Shown: positions 1 through 6,828, numbered from the stretch's first letter. The stretch is DNA of 16,134 nucleotides from DATIRA01 sp964553405 (GCA_964553405.1 CAZKLS010000062.1:1-16134), one strand, 5' to 3'. Notes: generated from the sequence alone by a model not told the origin. Made by a program: numbers and translations.

Positions 1-18
1 CGCCGGCCGCTGGCGCGC

Positions 19-630
19 TCAGGCGAGATCGGCCGCCAGCGCGTCGCGGACCGCCGCCGGCAACGGCGACACCGCCTGACGGTAATGGTCGTGATCCATG
101 CCGATCGAGATCGGCGCACCGCCGCGGGCGGCCTCGACCATGGCCGGAGCCAGCTCGAAGCGCAGGAAGTGCACCGAGGAAGTCTTCTCCTCGTTCTCGC
201 GGTCGAGGTCCTCGTCGGCGATGGCGAATACCCGGTCGTGTCCGTCGACCTGCACCCAGCAGCGGTCCTCGATGCCCTTCAGCATCGCGAGTTCGCGCTT
301 GCGCTCGACCGGGTCCGGGTACTCGATCAGCAGCGTGACCTTCCAGTTCGAACCGTCCGGGATCAGCGGGTTGTAGGCCGCGAGCTCGTCGGAGATGCCG
401 TCCGCCTCGAAGATGCGCTCGATCCGCAGCATCTCCTGGACCTGGTACTGGACCGTCATGCGATCCTCGAAACACCAGGTCGCGTTCGGCCCGACCTGCA
501 CCGTGCGGACCTTCTTGTGCTCGATCACCTGCGGACGGAACTCCGGCCGCTTCTTCGCATACTGCTCCAGGCTCCAGAGATCCTCCGGACGGAGCTTGCC
601 GGCCTGCCCGGCCTGCGTCGTCGTGTTCAC
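19..630 (-). CDS. DUF3501 family protein, third gene of the rubrerythrin unit
   Basis: The 203-residue product is recognised as a DUF3501 protein by overall sequence character and by its neighbours; no biochemical function is established for this family as far as I know. The start is GTG at 630, preceded by GGAGA about 8 bases upstream. No signal peptide, membrane segment or cysteine-pair motif is visible. The protein is charged and soluble-looking, with a central stretch rich in aromatic and acidic residues (ATWCFEDRMTVQYQVQEMLR, about residues 50-69). It lies 57 bases downstream of the Fe-S/CCG protein and on the same strand, so it is probably the last gene of a rubrerythrin - Fe-S protein - DUF3501 transcript. 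From that company I infer a role as partner or accessory of the Fe-S protein in redox or peroxide defence. The family call is fairly sure; the function is unknown. Confidence 0.85.
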   Translation of the reverse strand: MNTTTQAGQAGKLRPEDLWSLEQYAKKRPEFRPQVIEHKKVRTVQVGPNATWCFEDRMTVQYQVQEMLRIERIFEADGISDELAAYNPLIPDGSNWKVTLLIEYPDPVERKRELAMLKGIEDRCWVQVDGHDRVFAIADEDLDRENEEKTSSVHFLRFELAPAMVEAARGGAPISIGMDHDHYRQAVSPLPAAVRDALAADLA

Positions 631-687
631 TTGCTGTTCTCCATCGTTCGCGCCCGCACCGCTGATCGTTTCGCGCCGCCGTCCGGG

Positions 688-2040
688 TCAGATTCCATAG
701 GCCAGCCGCAGCAGCTTCAGCGGATGCGTCGGTTCGCGGGCCTCCTCGAGGCCCGACTCGATCTGCCGGCCCGCCATCGGACAGTCGCTCGCGTAGTAAT
801 CCGGCGATGCGGACTGGACCCGCTTGAAAACCGGGCGACCGATCTTCATCGACACGGCCCGGTACTGCTTCTTGACCCCGTAGGTCCCGTCGTGACCCGA
901 GCAGCGCTCGATCACCTCGAGCTCGGTGCCCGGCACCAGCGCGAGGGCATCGCGGGTCTTCAGGCCCAGGTTCTGGACCCGCAGGTGGCAGGGCACGTGG
1001 TAGCTCACCTTGCCGAGCGAGCGCTTGAAATCGGTCCGCAGCAGGCCGGCCTTGTGGCGCAGCATCAGGTATTCGAACGGATCGAACATCGCTGCGGCGA
1101 CCTTCCGCACCTGGGCGTCTTCCGGGTACAGCAGCGGCAGCTCCTGCTTGAACATCAGCACGCAGGAAGGGATCGGCGCGACGATGTCCCAGCCCTCGTC
1201 GACCAGTGCGGCCAGCGCCGGCACGTTGACGCTCTTCGCCTTCTCGATCGACTCCAGGTCCCCGAGCTCGAGCTTCGGCATGCCACAGCAGCGTTCCTGC
1301 GCCGCGACGGTCACCGGTATCCCGTTGTGCCTGAAGACGGCCGCGAGGTCCTCGGTGATGTCCGGCTCGTTGCGGTTGCAGTAACAGGTCGCAAACAGCA
1401 CGACGCGGCCGCGGGTCTCGTCGCTCGCCTGCGGCGCGGTCGTCGGATTGACGCCGCGCGCAACCCGCCGGCGTCCGGAATTGCTGTGATAGGAGGGAAT
1501 CGGCGCCTCAGGATCCACGCCCAGCGTCTTCTCGAGCATGCGGCGTCCGAAGCCGCTGCGATTGACGGCATTGACGACGCCCGAGACCACCGGGATGCCG
1601 GCCAGCGAGCCTACCGCGTCGGTCGAGGTGAGCAGCTTGTCCCGCATCGGCGTGCCGCCCTTGCGGAACTTGACGGCCTTCGCACGCAGCATCAGGTGCG
1701 GGAAGTCGATGTTCCAGGGGTGCGGCGGCACGTACGGACACTTGGTCATGTAGCACATGTCGCAGAGGTAGCAGTGGTCCACCACCTCCCAGTACACCTT
1801 GCGCTCGACTGCATCGAGCTCGCCGGTCGAGGATTCGTCGATCGCGTCGAACAGCAGCGGGAACGCATTGCAGAGGCTGAAGCAGCGGCGGCAGCCGTGG
1901 CACAGGTCGTAGACGCGCTCGAGCTCCTTGAACAGCGCCTCCTCGTCGTAGAACTCGGCATCGCGCCAGGCGATCGGGTGGCGCGTCGGCGCCTCCAGAC
2001 TGCCCTCGCGTCCCGCGCTGGTTCGGGTGCCTTCCGCCAT
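688..2040 (-). CDS. Soluble di-[4Fe-4S] / CCG-domain oxidoreductase subunit (GlpC/HdrD-like)
   Basis: This 450-residue protein resembles the Fe-S subunits of anaerobic glycerol-3-phosphate dehydrogenase (GlpC) and heterodisulfide reductase (HdrB/HdrD). Two ferredoxin-type cysteine sets are visible: C47, C50, C53, C57 and C90, C93, C96, C101. The last has four residues before the final Cys-Pro instead of the usual three. Two CCG domains follow. The first has C219/C221, CCG at 251-253 and C293. The second has C351, a CSG at 380-382 and C420. No membrane segment or signal peptide is seen, so it should be cytoplasmic. The reading frame is open further upstream, but the ATG at 2040 has AAGGAG six bases before it and fits the family length. 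No flavin or quinone partner subunit is adjacent, so this is not a GlpABC operon. Its neighbours, rubrerythrin and DUF3501, suggest electron transfer to rubrerythrin or use in peroxide defence; that is inference. Confidence 0.85.
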   Translation of the reverse strand: MAEGTRTSAGREGSLEAPTRHPIAWRDAEFYDEEALFKELERVYDLCHGCRRCFSLCNAFPLLFDAIDESSTGELDAVERKVYWEVVDHCYLCDMCYMTKCPYVPPHPWNIDFPHLMLRAKAVKFRKGGTPMRDKLLTSTDAVGSLAGIPVVSGVVNAVNRSGFGRRMLEKTLGVDPEAPIPSYHSNSGRRRVARGVNPTTAPQASDETRGRVVLFATCYCNRNEPDITEDLAAVFRHNGIPVTVAAQERCCGMPKLELGDLESIEKAKSVNVPALAALVDEGWDIVAPIPSCVLMFKQELPLLYPEDAQVRKVAAAMFDPFEYLMLRHKAGLLRTDFKRSLGKVSYHVPCHLRVQNLGLKTRDALALVPGTELEVIERCSGHDGTYGVKKQYRAVSMKIGRPVFKRVQSASPDYYASDCPMAGRQIESGLEEAREPTHPLKLLRLAYGI

Positions 2041-2081
2041 CGTCGTCTCCTTGCCTGTGACTGCTACCGGACCCACCTGCG

Positions 2082-2110
2082 AAAAGGGGCGGTCCCGCGG
2101 GAACCGCCCC
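2082..2110 (-). terminator. Intrinsic terminator between rubrerythrin and the Fe-S gene
   Basis: Read on the minus strand, GGGGCGGT pairs with ACCGCCCC (8 bp). The stem continues past a one-base bulge through CCC/GGG, and the right arm is followed directly by TTTT. The hairpin begins 28 bases after the rubrerythrin stop and lies 42 bases before the Fe-S gene start. It can end the rubrerythrin transcript, or attenuate it so that rubrerythrin is made in excess over the two downstream genes. The short U-run allows partial readthrough. Confidence 0.7.
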
Positions 2111-2137
2111 CTTCCACGATCGGCGATGGCCGGCCGA

Positions 2138-2554
2138 TCAGAGGGCGTCGAGCGCCTTCTGGAAGCGGTTCGCGTGCGAACGCTCGGCCTTGGCCAGCGT
2201 CTCGAACCAGTCGGCGATCTCGTCGAATCCCTCGTCGCGGGCAGTCTTCGCCATGCCCGGGTACATGTCCGTGTACTCGTGGGTCTCGCCGGCGATCGAA
2301 GCCTTGAGGTTGTCCGAGGTGCCGCCGATCGGCAGGCCGGTGGCCGGATCACCCACGGCCTCGAGGTACTCGAGATGCCCGTGAGCATGCCCGGTCTCGC
2401 CCTCGGCCGTGGAGCGGAACACGGCTGCCACGTCATTGAAGCCCTCGACGTCGGCCTTCTGCGCGAAATACAGGTAGCGGCGGTTCGCCTGCGACTCGCC
2501 CGCGAAGGCGTCCTTCAGGTTCTGTTCCGTCTTCGTGCCCTTCAGCGTTGCCAT
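2138..2554 (-). CDS. Short rubrerythrin (diiron domain only)
   Basis: Rubrerythrins are non-haem diiron proteins that reduce hydrogen peroxide in the cytoplasm. The 138-residue product shows the four-helix ligand pattern: E20, E53 with H56 (ETGH), E90, and E124 with H127 (ERSH). It stops just after the last helix, so the C-terminal rubredoxin-like domain of classical rubrerythrin (about 190 residues, CxxC pairs) is absent. There is no cysteine in the chain. Electrons must therefore come from a separate partner. I chose ATG at 2554 because GGAGG sits five bases upstream; an in-frame ATG at 2581 would add nine residues but would place that ribosome site inside the gene. It is the first gene of the minus-strand unit, with a terminator just downstream and a palindromic operator just upstream. 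Family assignment is secure; the electron donor is unknown. Confidence 0.93.
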   Translation of the reverse strand: MATLKGTKTEQNLKDAFAGESQANRRYLYFAQKADVEGFNDVAAVFRSTAEGETGHAHGHLEYLEAVGDPATGLPIGGTSDNLKASIAGETHEYTDMYPGMAKTARDEGFDEIADWFETLAKAERSHANRFQKALDAL

Positions 2555-2598
2555 GCGTTCCTCCAGCGTTCGTTCGCTCAACTGCGTGTTGTGACAGA

Positions 2599-2627
2599 AA
2601 TTTAGACTTAGTCTAACTCAATGGAAA
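2599..2627 (-). promoter_or_regulatory. Putative promoter of the rubrerythrin unit
   Basis: On the minus strand a TTTCCA (2627-2622) and a TAAATT (2604-2599) are separated by exactly 17 bases; each matches the sigma-70 consensus at four of six positions. The region is clearly AT-richer than its surroundings. The 15-base palindrome at 2602-2616 covers the downstream part of the spacer and half of the -10 box, which is a classic repressor position. The assignment rests on pattern only. Confidence 0.5.
2602..2616. promoter_or_regulatory. Perfect 7-1-7 palindromic operator, Fur/PerR/Irr-like architecture
   Basis: The sequence TTAGACT-T-AGTCTAA is a perfect inverted repeat of two heptamers around one central base. 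Fur-family regulators (Fur, PerR, Irr) bind 7-1-7 sites of this geometry, for example the PerR box TTATAATnATTATAA. Its place over the promoter of a rubrerythrin gene fits peroxide or iron control. The palindrome is seen directly; the identity of the regulator is inference, and no regulator gene is in the window. Confidence 0.65.
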
Positions 2628-2717
2628 GTTAAAACCCTCGCGACCGATTGTCAACGCTAGCACTGTCCTCTGGCGGCGCCCATTCGGACAGATGGGTATT
2701 GCGCATCGCCCGCTGCG

Positions 2718-2746
2718 TTGACCCGGCTGCCGGGGCTGTGTAACGC
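2718..2746 (+). promoter_or_regulatory. Weak candidate promoter for xseB-ispA
   Basis: TTGACC (2718-2723, five of six to the -35 consensus) is followed after 17 bases by TAACGC (2741-2746), a poor -10 box. It would start transcription about ten bases before the GGAGG ribosome site of xseB. The rest of 2628-2717 shows no other convincing signal. Confidence 0.25.
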
Positions 2747-2764
2747 TCCCGCGCCGGAGGAACC

Positions 2765-3004
2765 TTGACGGCAAAGAAGACCAGGACGCCGGATTTCGAG
2801 GTGGCGCTCGCCGAGCTCGAGGCCGTGGTCGAACGCCTCGAGCACGGTGAATTGTCGCTCGAGGAATCGCTGAAGCAGTTCGAACGCGGAATCGAGCTCG
2901 CCCGCAGCTGCCAGGAATCCTTGAAGCAGGCCGAGCAGAAGGTCGAGATCCTGATGCGCAAGACGCCTGAGGCCGACCCCGAAGCCTTCGAAGAACAAGA
3001 GTGA
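2765..3004 (+). CDS. xseB: Exodeoxyribonuclease VII small subunit
   Basis: XseB binds several copies to one XseA catalytic subunit to form exonuclease VII, which degrades single-stranded DNA from both ends. The 79-residue product shows the family pattern: an N-terminal FEVALAELEAVVERLEHGEL helix, then SLEESLKQFERGIELARSCQ, then a coiled-coil-prone LKQAEQKVEIL. Length matches the family (about 80). The start is TTG at 2765, four bases after GGAGG; no ATG is available upstream in the same frame. Its last codons overlap the ispA start by four bases (GTGA), a common arrangement in proteobacteria and good evidence of coupling. XseA is not in the window. Confidence 0.95.
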   Translation: MTAKKTRTPDFEVALAELEAVVERLEHGELSLEESLKQFERGIELARSCQESLKQAEQKVEILMRKTPEADPEAFEEQE

Positions 3005-3930
3005 GCGACAGTGAAGCCCGGGACGGCGCGGGCGCGCCGCTGCCCTTCGAGGCGCGATTCCAGGCCTGGCGCCTGCGGGTCGAGGCACAGCTCGAGCAAT
3101 GGCTGCCTTCGGAATCGACCCCGCCAGCGCGTCTGCACGCCGCCCAGCGCTACAGCGTGCTCGCGCCGGGCAAGCGGATCCGTCCCGCGCTCGTATACGC
3201 GACTGCCGAGACGCTGGAGCTGCCGCTCGGACGGGTGGACGCGGCGGCCTGTGCCGTCGAGCTGATCCACGCGTACTCGCTGGTGCACGACGACCTTCCC
3301 GCCATGGACGACGACGACCTGCGCCGCGGACGCCCCACCTGCCACCGGGCCTTCGACGAAGCGACGGCGATCCTGGCCGGCGATTCGCTGCAGGTACTGG
3401 CCTTCAAGCTGCTGGCTGCCCACCCGGGCGCCCCTGCCGAGGCGGCGGTCCGGGTCCGGCTGATCGAACTGCTCGCCGATGCGAGCGGCACGGCCGGCAT
3501 GGCCGGGGGACAGGCACTCGACCTGGCCGCCGAGGGCACCCGCCTCGGGGTCACGGAGCTCGAGCAGATCCACTCGATGAAGACCGGCGCACTGATCCGC
3601 GCCAGCGTCGCAATGGCTGCTCGCTGCGCGCCCCGGCTCGACCCGGCGCAGGCCGAGGCGCTGGCCGGGTTCGGAGCGACGATCGGGCTGGCATTCCAGG
3701 TGCAGGACGACCTGCTAGACGTCGAGGGTGACACGACGGTACTCGGCAAGCGCGCCGGCAGCGACCAGAGCCGTGGCCTGCCCACCTACCCGGTCATCGC
3801 CGGCCTGCAGGCAACCCGGGATCGGGTCAGGGTGCTGCACGACGACGCGCGAGCGCGACTGGTCTCCCAGGGCTGGGGCGACAGCCCGCTCGCGGAGCTC
3901 TCCGACTGGCTGCTGGGCCGGCGGCACTGA
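3001..3930 (+). CDS. ispA: Farnesyl diphosphate synthase (geranyltranstransferase)
   Basis: IspA condenses isopentenyl diphosphate with dimethylallyl and geranyl diphosphate to make farnesyl diphosphate, the precursor for undecaprenyl lipid carrier and quinone tails. The 309-residue protein carries the first aspartate-rich motif DDLPAMDD (D97, D98, D103), the second one DDLLD (236-240), and the LAPGKRIRPAL substrate-binding stretch near residue 54. The start is GTG at 3001, overlapping the xseB stop; no strong ribosome site precedes it, so translation is probably coupled. In the segment after the second Asp motif this protein reads RGLPTYP where E. coli IspA has LGKSTYP, so the usual lysine is a leucine. 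It belongs to the widespread xseB-ispA-dxs cluster. Assignment as an all-trans short-chain prenyl synthase is secure; product length (C15) is inferred from context. Confidence 0.95.
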   Translation: MSDSEARDGAGAPLPFEARFQAWRLRVEAQLEQWLPSESTPPARLHAAQRYSVLAPGKRIRPALVYATAETLELPLGRVDAAACAVELIHAYSLVHDDLPAMDDDDLRRGRPTCHRAFDEATAILAGDSLQVLAFKLLAAHPGAPAEAAVRVRLIELLADASGTAGMAGGQALDLAAEGTRLGVTELEQIHSMKTGALIRASVAMAARCAPRLDPAQAEALAGFGATIGLAFQVQDDLLDVEGDTTVLGKRAGSDQSRGLPTYPVIAGLQATRDRVRVLHDDARARLVSQGWGDSPLAELSDWLLGRRH

Positions 3931-3961
3931 GGGCCACGGCACGGCCGGCGGCGGGTCCGTG

Positions 3962-3967
3962 TAAACT
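3962..3967 (+). promoter_or_regulatory. Possible -10 element directly before dxs
   Basis: TAAACT (four of six to TATAAT), preceded by TG one base upstream in an extended -10 arrangement, ends eight bases before the dxs ATG. No -35 match is visible at the expected distance. If used, the transcript would begin almost at the start codon, which would agree with the lack of a Shine-Dalgarno site. Confidence 0.25.
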
Positions 3968-3975
3968 TCGCGTCG

Positions 3976-5886
3976 ATGTCAGTTCCAGCGCCATATCCCC
4001 TGCTCTCGCGCATCGACTCCCCGACCGACCTGCGCCGCCTGCCGCCCGAACAGCTCGGCGCGGTCGCGGGCGAATTGCGTGAGTTCCTGATCCAGACCGT
4101 CAGCCAGATGGGCGGGCACTTCGCCGCCGGGCTCGGCACGGTCGAACTCACCGTCGCGCTGCACTATGTCTACGACACGCCTCACGACCGGCTGGTCTGG
4201 GACGTCGGGCACCAGGCCTACCCGCACAAGGTGCTGACGGGCAGGCGCGACCGCCTGCGCACGATCAAGCTCAAGGGGGGACTGGCGCCGTTCCCGAGCC
4301 CGGCGGAAAGCGAATACGACACTTTCGGCGTCGGGCACTCGAGCACCGCGATCAGCGCCGGCCTGGGGATGGCCCTCGCCGCGGCCCGCGCCGGCGAACG
4401 TCGCCGGGTGGTCGCGGTGGTCGGTGACGGCGCGATCAGTGGCGGCCAGGCTTTCGAGGCACTGAACCACGCCGGGTCCCTCGACCTCGACATGCTGGTC
4501 GTGCTGAACGACAACGACATGTCCATCTCGGAGAACGTCGGCGCGATGTCCCGGTACCTCGCGCGGATACTCTCGGGCAAGACCTACGCGGCGTTGCGCG
4601 AAGGCGGCAAGAAGATCCTGCGCAGCATGCCGACGGTCTGGGAACTCGCCCGGCGCTCGGAGGAGCACGTCAAGGGCATGGTGCTGCCCGGCACGATGTT
4701 CGAGGAACTCGGCTTCAACTACATCGGGCCGATCGACGGCCACGACCTCGACGCGCTGGTCAAGACGCTGACGAACCTGCGCGACCTGCCCGGACCGCAG
4801 TTCCTGCACGTCGTCACGCGCAAGGGCAAGGGTTACGCGCCGGCCGAGGCGGACCCGATCAAGTGGCACGGACCCGGTCCGTTCGATCCGATGAGCGGGA
4901 CCATCTTCGGCGAGAAGGCGAGCGGGCCCAGCTACTCACAGGTTTTCGGCCAGTGGCTCTGCGACATCGCGGAGCAGGACCCGCGCGTGGTCGGCATCAC
5001 GCCTGCGATGCGTGAAGGCTCCGGACTCGTCGAGTTCTCGCGGCGCTTCCCGGAGCGCTACTGCGACGTCGCGATCGCCGAGCAGCATGCGGTCAGCCTC
5101 GCCGCGGGCCTGGCCTGCGAGGGTGCCCGGCCGGTCGTCGCGATTTACTCGACGTTCCTGCAGCGAGCCTACGACCAGCTGATCCACGACGTCGCGCTGC
5201 AGAACCTGCCCGTGGTCTTCGCGATCGACCGCGGCGGCCTGGTGGGCGGCGACGGCGCGACGCACCAGGGAGCCTTCGACCTGAGCTTCCTGCGCTGCGT
5301 GCCGAACATGGTCGTGATGGCCCCGGCCGACGAGAACGAATGCCGCCAGATGCTCTACACGGGCATGACGCTGGACTGCCCGTCGGCGGTCCGCTACCCG
5401 CGAGGCCCCGGTCCCGGCGTGCCCATCGAGCACGAGATGCGCGCGCTGCCGGTCGGTCGGGCCGAACTGCGTCGCGAGGGAGGCTCCGGGCTGCTGCTGC
5501 TGGCCTTCGGCACGATGCTCGCGCCCTGCGAGCCGATCGCGGACCGTCTCGACGCGACGCTGGTCAACATGCGCTTCGTCAAGCCGCTGGACGTGGAACT
5601 GCTGCTCGACCTCGCCCGCCGGCACTCCTGCATCGTGACGCTGGAGGAGAACGTCGTGGCCGGCGGCGCCGGCAGTGCCGTCAGCGAGTGCCTGGCCGGG
5701 CACGGCGTCAACCTGGCCGTGCACCACGTCGGCATTCCCGACCGGTTCATCGAACACGGCTCGCGCGAGGACTGCCTCGTGCTCGCCGGCCTGGACGCGG
5801 CGAGCATCGAGCGCTCCGTGACGCGCGCCTGGCTCGAGCATGCCCGGCTGCGCGCGGTCCCGGGCGGTCGCCAGACCGCGGTCTAG
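3976..5886 (+). CDS. dxs: 1-deoxy-D-xylulose-5-phosphate synthase
   Basis: Dxs joins pyruvate and glyceraldehyde 3-phosphate, with thiamine diphosphate, in the first step of the MEP isoprenoid pathway; its product also feeds thiamine and pyridoxal synthesis. The 636-residue length is normal. The thiamine diphosphate motif GDGAISGGQAFEALNHAG lies at 150-167, with the closing NDN near 178-180. The transketolase catalytic glutamate is in AIAEQHAV (E369), and the RGGLVGGDGATHQG segment is intact. The ATG at 3976 gives the usual N-terminus (LLSRIDSPTDLRRL); no Shine-Dalgarno sequence is visible. It follows ispA by 45 bases. With IspA it covers the start and the chain-elongation end of isoprenoid supply. 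Confidence 0.98.
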   Translation: MSVPAPYPLLSRIDSPTDLRRLPPEQLGAVAGELREFLIQTVSQMGGHFAAGLGTVELTVALHYVYDTPHDRLVWDVGHQAYPHKVLTGRRDRLRTIKLKGGLAPFPSPAESEYDTFGVGHSSTAISAGLGMALAAARAGERRRVVAVVGDGAISGGQAFEALNHAGSLDLDMLVVLNDNDMSISENVGAMSRYLARILSGKTYAALREGGKKILRSMPTVWELARRSEEHVKGMVLPGTMFEELGFNYIGPIDGHDLDALVKTLTNLRDLPGPQFLHVVTRKGKGYAPAEADPIKWHGPGPFDPMSGTIFGEKASGPSYSQVFGQWLCDIAEQDPRVVGITPAMREGSGLVEFSRRFPERYCDVAIAEQHAVSLAAGLACEGARPVVAIYSTFLQRAYDQLIHDVALQNLPVVFAIDRGGLVGGDGATHQGAFDLSFLRCVPNMVVMAPADENECRQMLYTGMTLDCPSAVRYPRGPGPGVPIEHEMRALPVGRAELRREGGSGLLLLAFGTMLAPCEPIADRLDATLVNMRFVKPLDVELLLDLARRHSCIVTLEENVVAGGAGSAVSECLAGHGVNLAVHHVGIPDRFIEHGSREDCLVLAGLDAASIERSVTRAWLEHARLRAVPGGRQTAV

Positions 5887-5945
5887 CGGACCGCTGATGC
5901 GCTCCGCCCACCCTGACCGGCACCCGGTGCGCTGGCAAATCCGCA

Positions 5946-5959
5946 GGACCCGCTGGTCC
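5946..5959 (+). repeat. Small hairpin upstream of folE2
   Basis: GGACC-CGCT-GGTCC is a perfect 5-bp stem with a four-base loop, in the 108-base gap between dxs and the chosen folE2 start. It ends two bases before an in-frame ATG at 5962 and would hinder initiation there. There is no T-run after it, so it is not a convincing terminator. Confidence 0.35.
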
Positions 5960-5994
5960 GAATGAACGACATCACCAAACGAGAAGACCGCAAG

Positions 5995-6828
5995 ATGAGC
6001 AGCAGTGCACAGGTCGTCCGCAGCGCCGGCAGCGTCACCTCGATCGAGGACGTGCAGGGTCGCGCGGACTCGCGCCGCATCCCGATCAACAAGGTCGGAA
6101 TCAAGGACATCTTCCACCCGGTACGGGTCCGCGATCGCTCGGGCGGCGAGCAGCACACGGTCGCGAAGTTCGACATGTACGTCGCGCTGCCGCAGCACTT
6201 CAAGGGCACGCACATGTCGCGCTTCGTCGAGGTGCTGCACCAGCACGAGCGCGAGGTGTCGGTCGAGTCCTTCAGGCAGATGCTCGCCGAGATGACCGAG
6301 CGGCTGGATGCGACCTCGGGTCACATCGAGATGCGATTTCCCTACTTCGTGATGAAGCACGCCCCGGTGACCGGCGTCGCGAGCCTGGTCAACTACGAGG
6401 CCGCGCTGATCGGCGAGATCCACGACGGCGTCGAGCAGATGTGGATCCGCGTGCAGGTCGCGGCGACCAGCCTGTGCCCCTGCTCGAAGCGGATCTCGGA
6501 CTACGGCGCCCACAACCAGCGCTCGCACATCACGATCACGGCCCGCGTCCGCGAGCACATCTGGATCGAGGAGCTGATCGACGTCGCCGAGCAGGAGGCG
6601 TCCTGCGAGGTGTTCGGGATCCTGAAGCGGCCCGACGAGAAGTTCGTGACCGAGCGGGCCTACGACAACCCGAAGTTCGTCGAGGACATCGTCCGCGACG
6701 TGGCACTGCGGCTCAACGAGGACGAGCGTGTCCGGGCGTACACGGTCGCGGCCGAGAACTTCGAGTCGATCCACAACCACTCGGCGTATGCGCTGATCGA
6801 GCGCGACAAGGACGCCGCCGAAGGCTGA
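5995..6828 (+). CDS. folE2: GTP cyclohydrolase I, type IB (FolE2)
   Basis: FolE2 converts GTP to 7,8-dihydroneopterin triphosphate, the precursor of folate and (through QueD) queuosine. It is the metal-flexible alternative to zinc-dependent FolE. The 277-residue protein has the hallmark SLCPCSKRISDYGAHNQRSH (159-178) and ENFESIHNHSAYA near the end. C161, H173, E215 and H260 fall where the family's metal and active-site residues lie. I chose ATG at 5995, with GAGAAG eight bases upstream, because it is closer to the usual family length. An in-frame ATG at 5962 has no ribosome site and follows a hairpin. No Zur-like operator is apparent upstream, although folE2 is zinc-repressed in some bacteria. 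Either this is the only GTP cyclohydrolase I of the cell or a folE lies elsewhere; the window cannot tell. Confidence 0.95.
   Translation: MSSSAQVVRSAGSVTSIEDVQGRADSRRIPINKVGIKDIFHPVRVRDRSGGEQHTVAKFDMYVALPQHFKGTHMSRFVEVLHQHEREVSVESFRQMLAEMTERLDATSGHIEMRFPYFVMKHAPVTGVASLVNYEAALIGEIHDGVEQMWIRVQVAATSLCPCSKRISDYGAHNQRSHITITARVREHIWIEELIDVAEQEASCEVFGILKRPDEKFVTERAYDNPKFVEDIVRDVALRLNEDERVRAYTVAAENFESIHNHSAYALIERDKDAAEG

Noticed and set aside
688..2040. Calling the Fe-S/CCG gene glpC.
   Set aside because: No glpA or glpB lies beside it, the second CCG motif is altered, and the rubrerythrin/DUF3501 context indicates a different subfamily.
85..2307. A 740-codon open frame on the plus strand opposite the DUF3501, Fe-S and rubrerythrin genes.
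   Set aside because: It is an antisense shadow in high-GC DNA: its product is low-complexity and rich in Arg, His, Leu and Val, it matches no family I know, and the minus strand carries well-supported genes throughout.
2679..2696. A small inverted repeat CCCAT-N8-ATGGG upstream of xseB as an operator.
   Set aside because: Five-base arms with an eight-base gap are expected by chance in this much sequence, and no promoter element is aligned with it.
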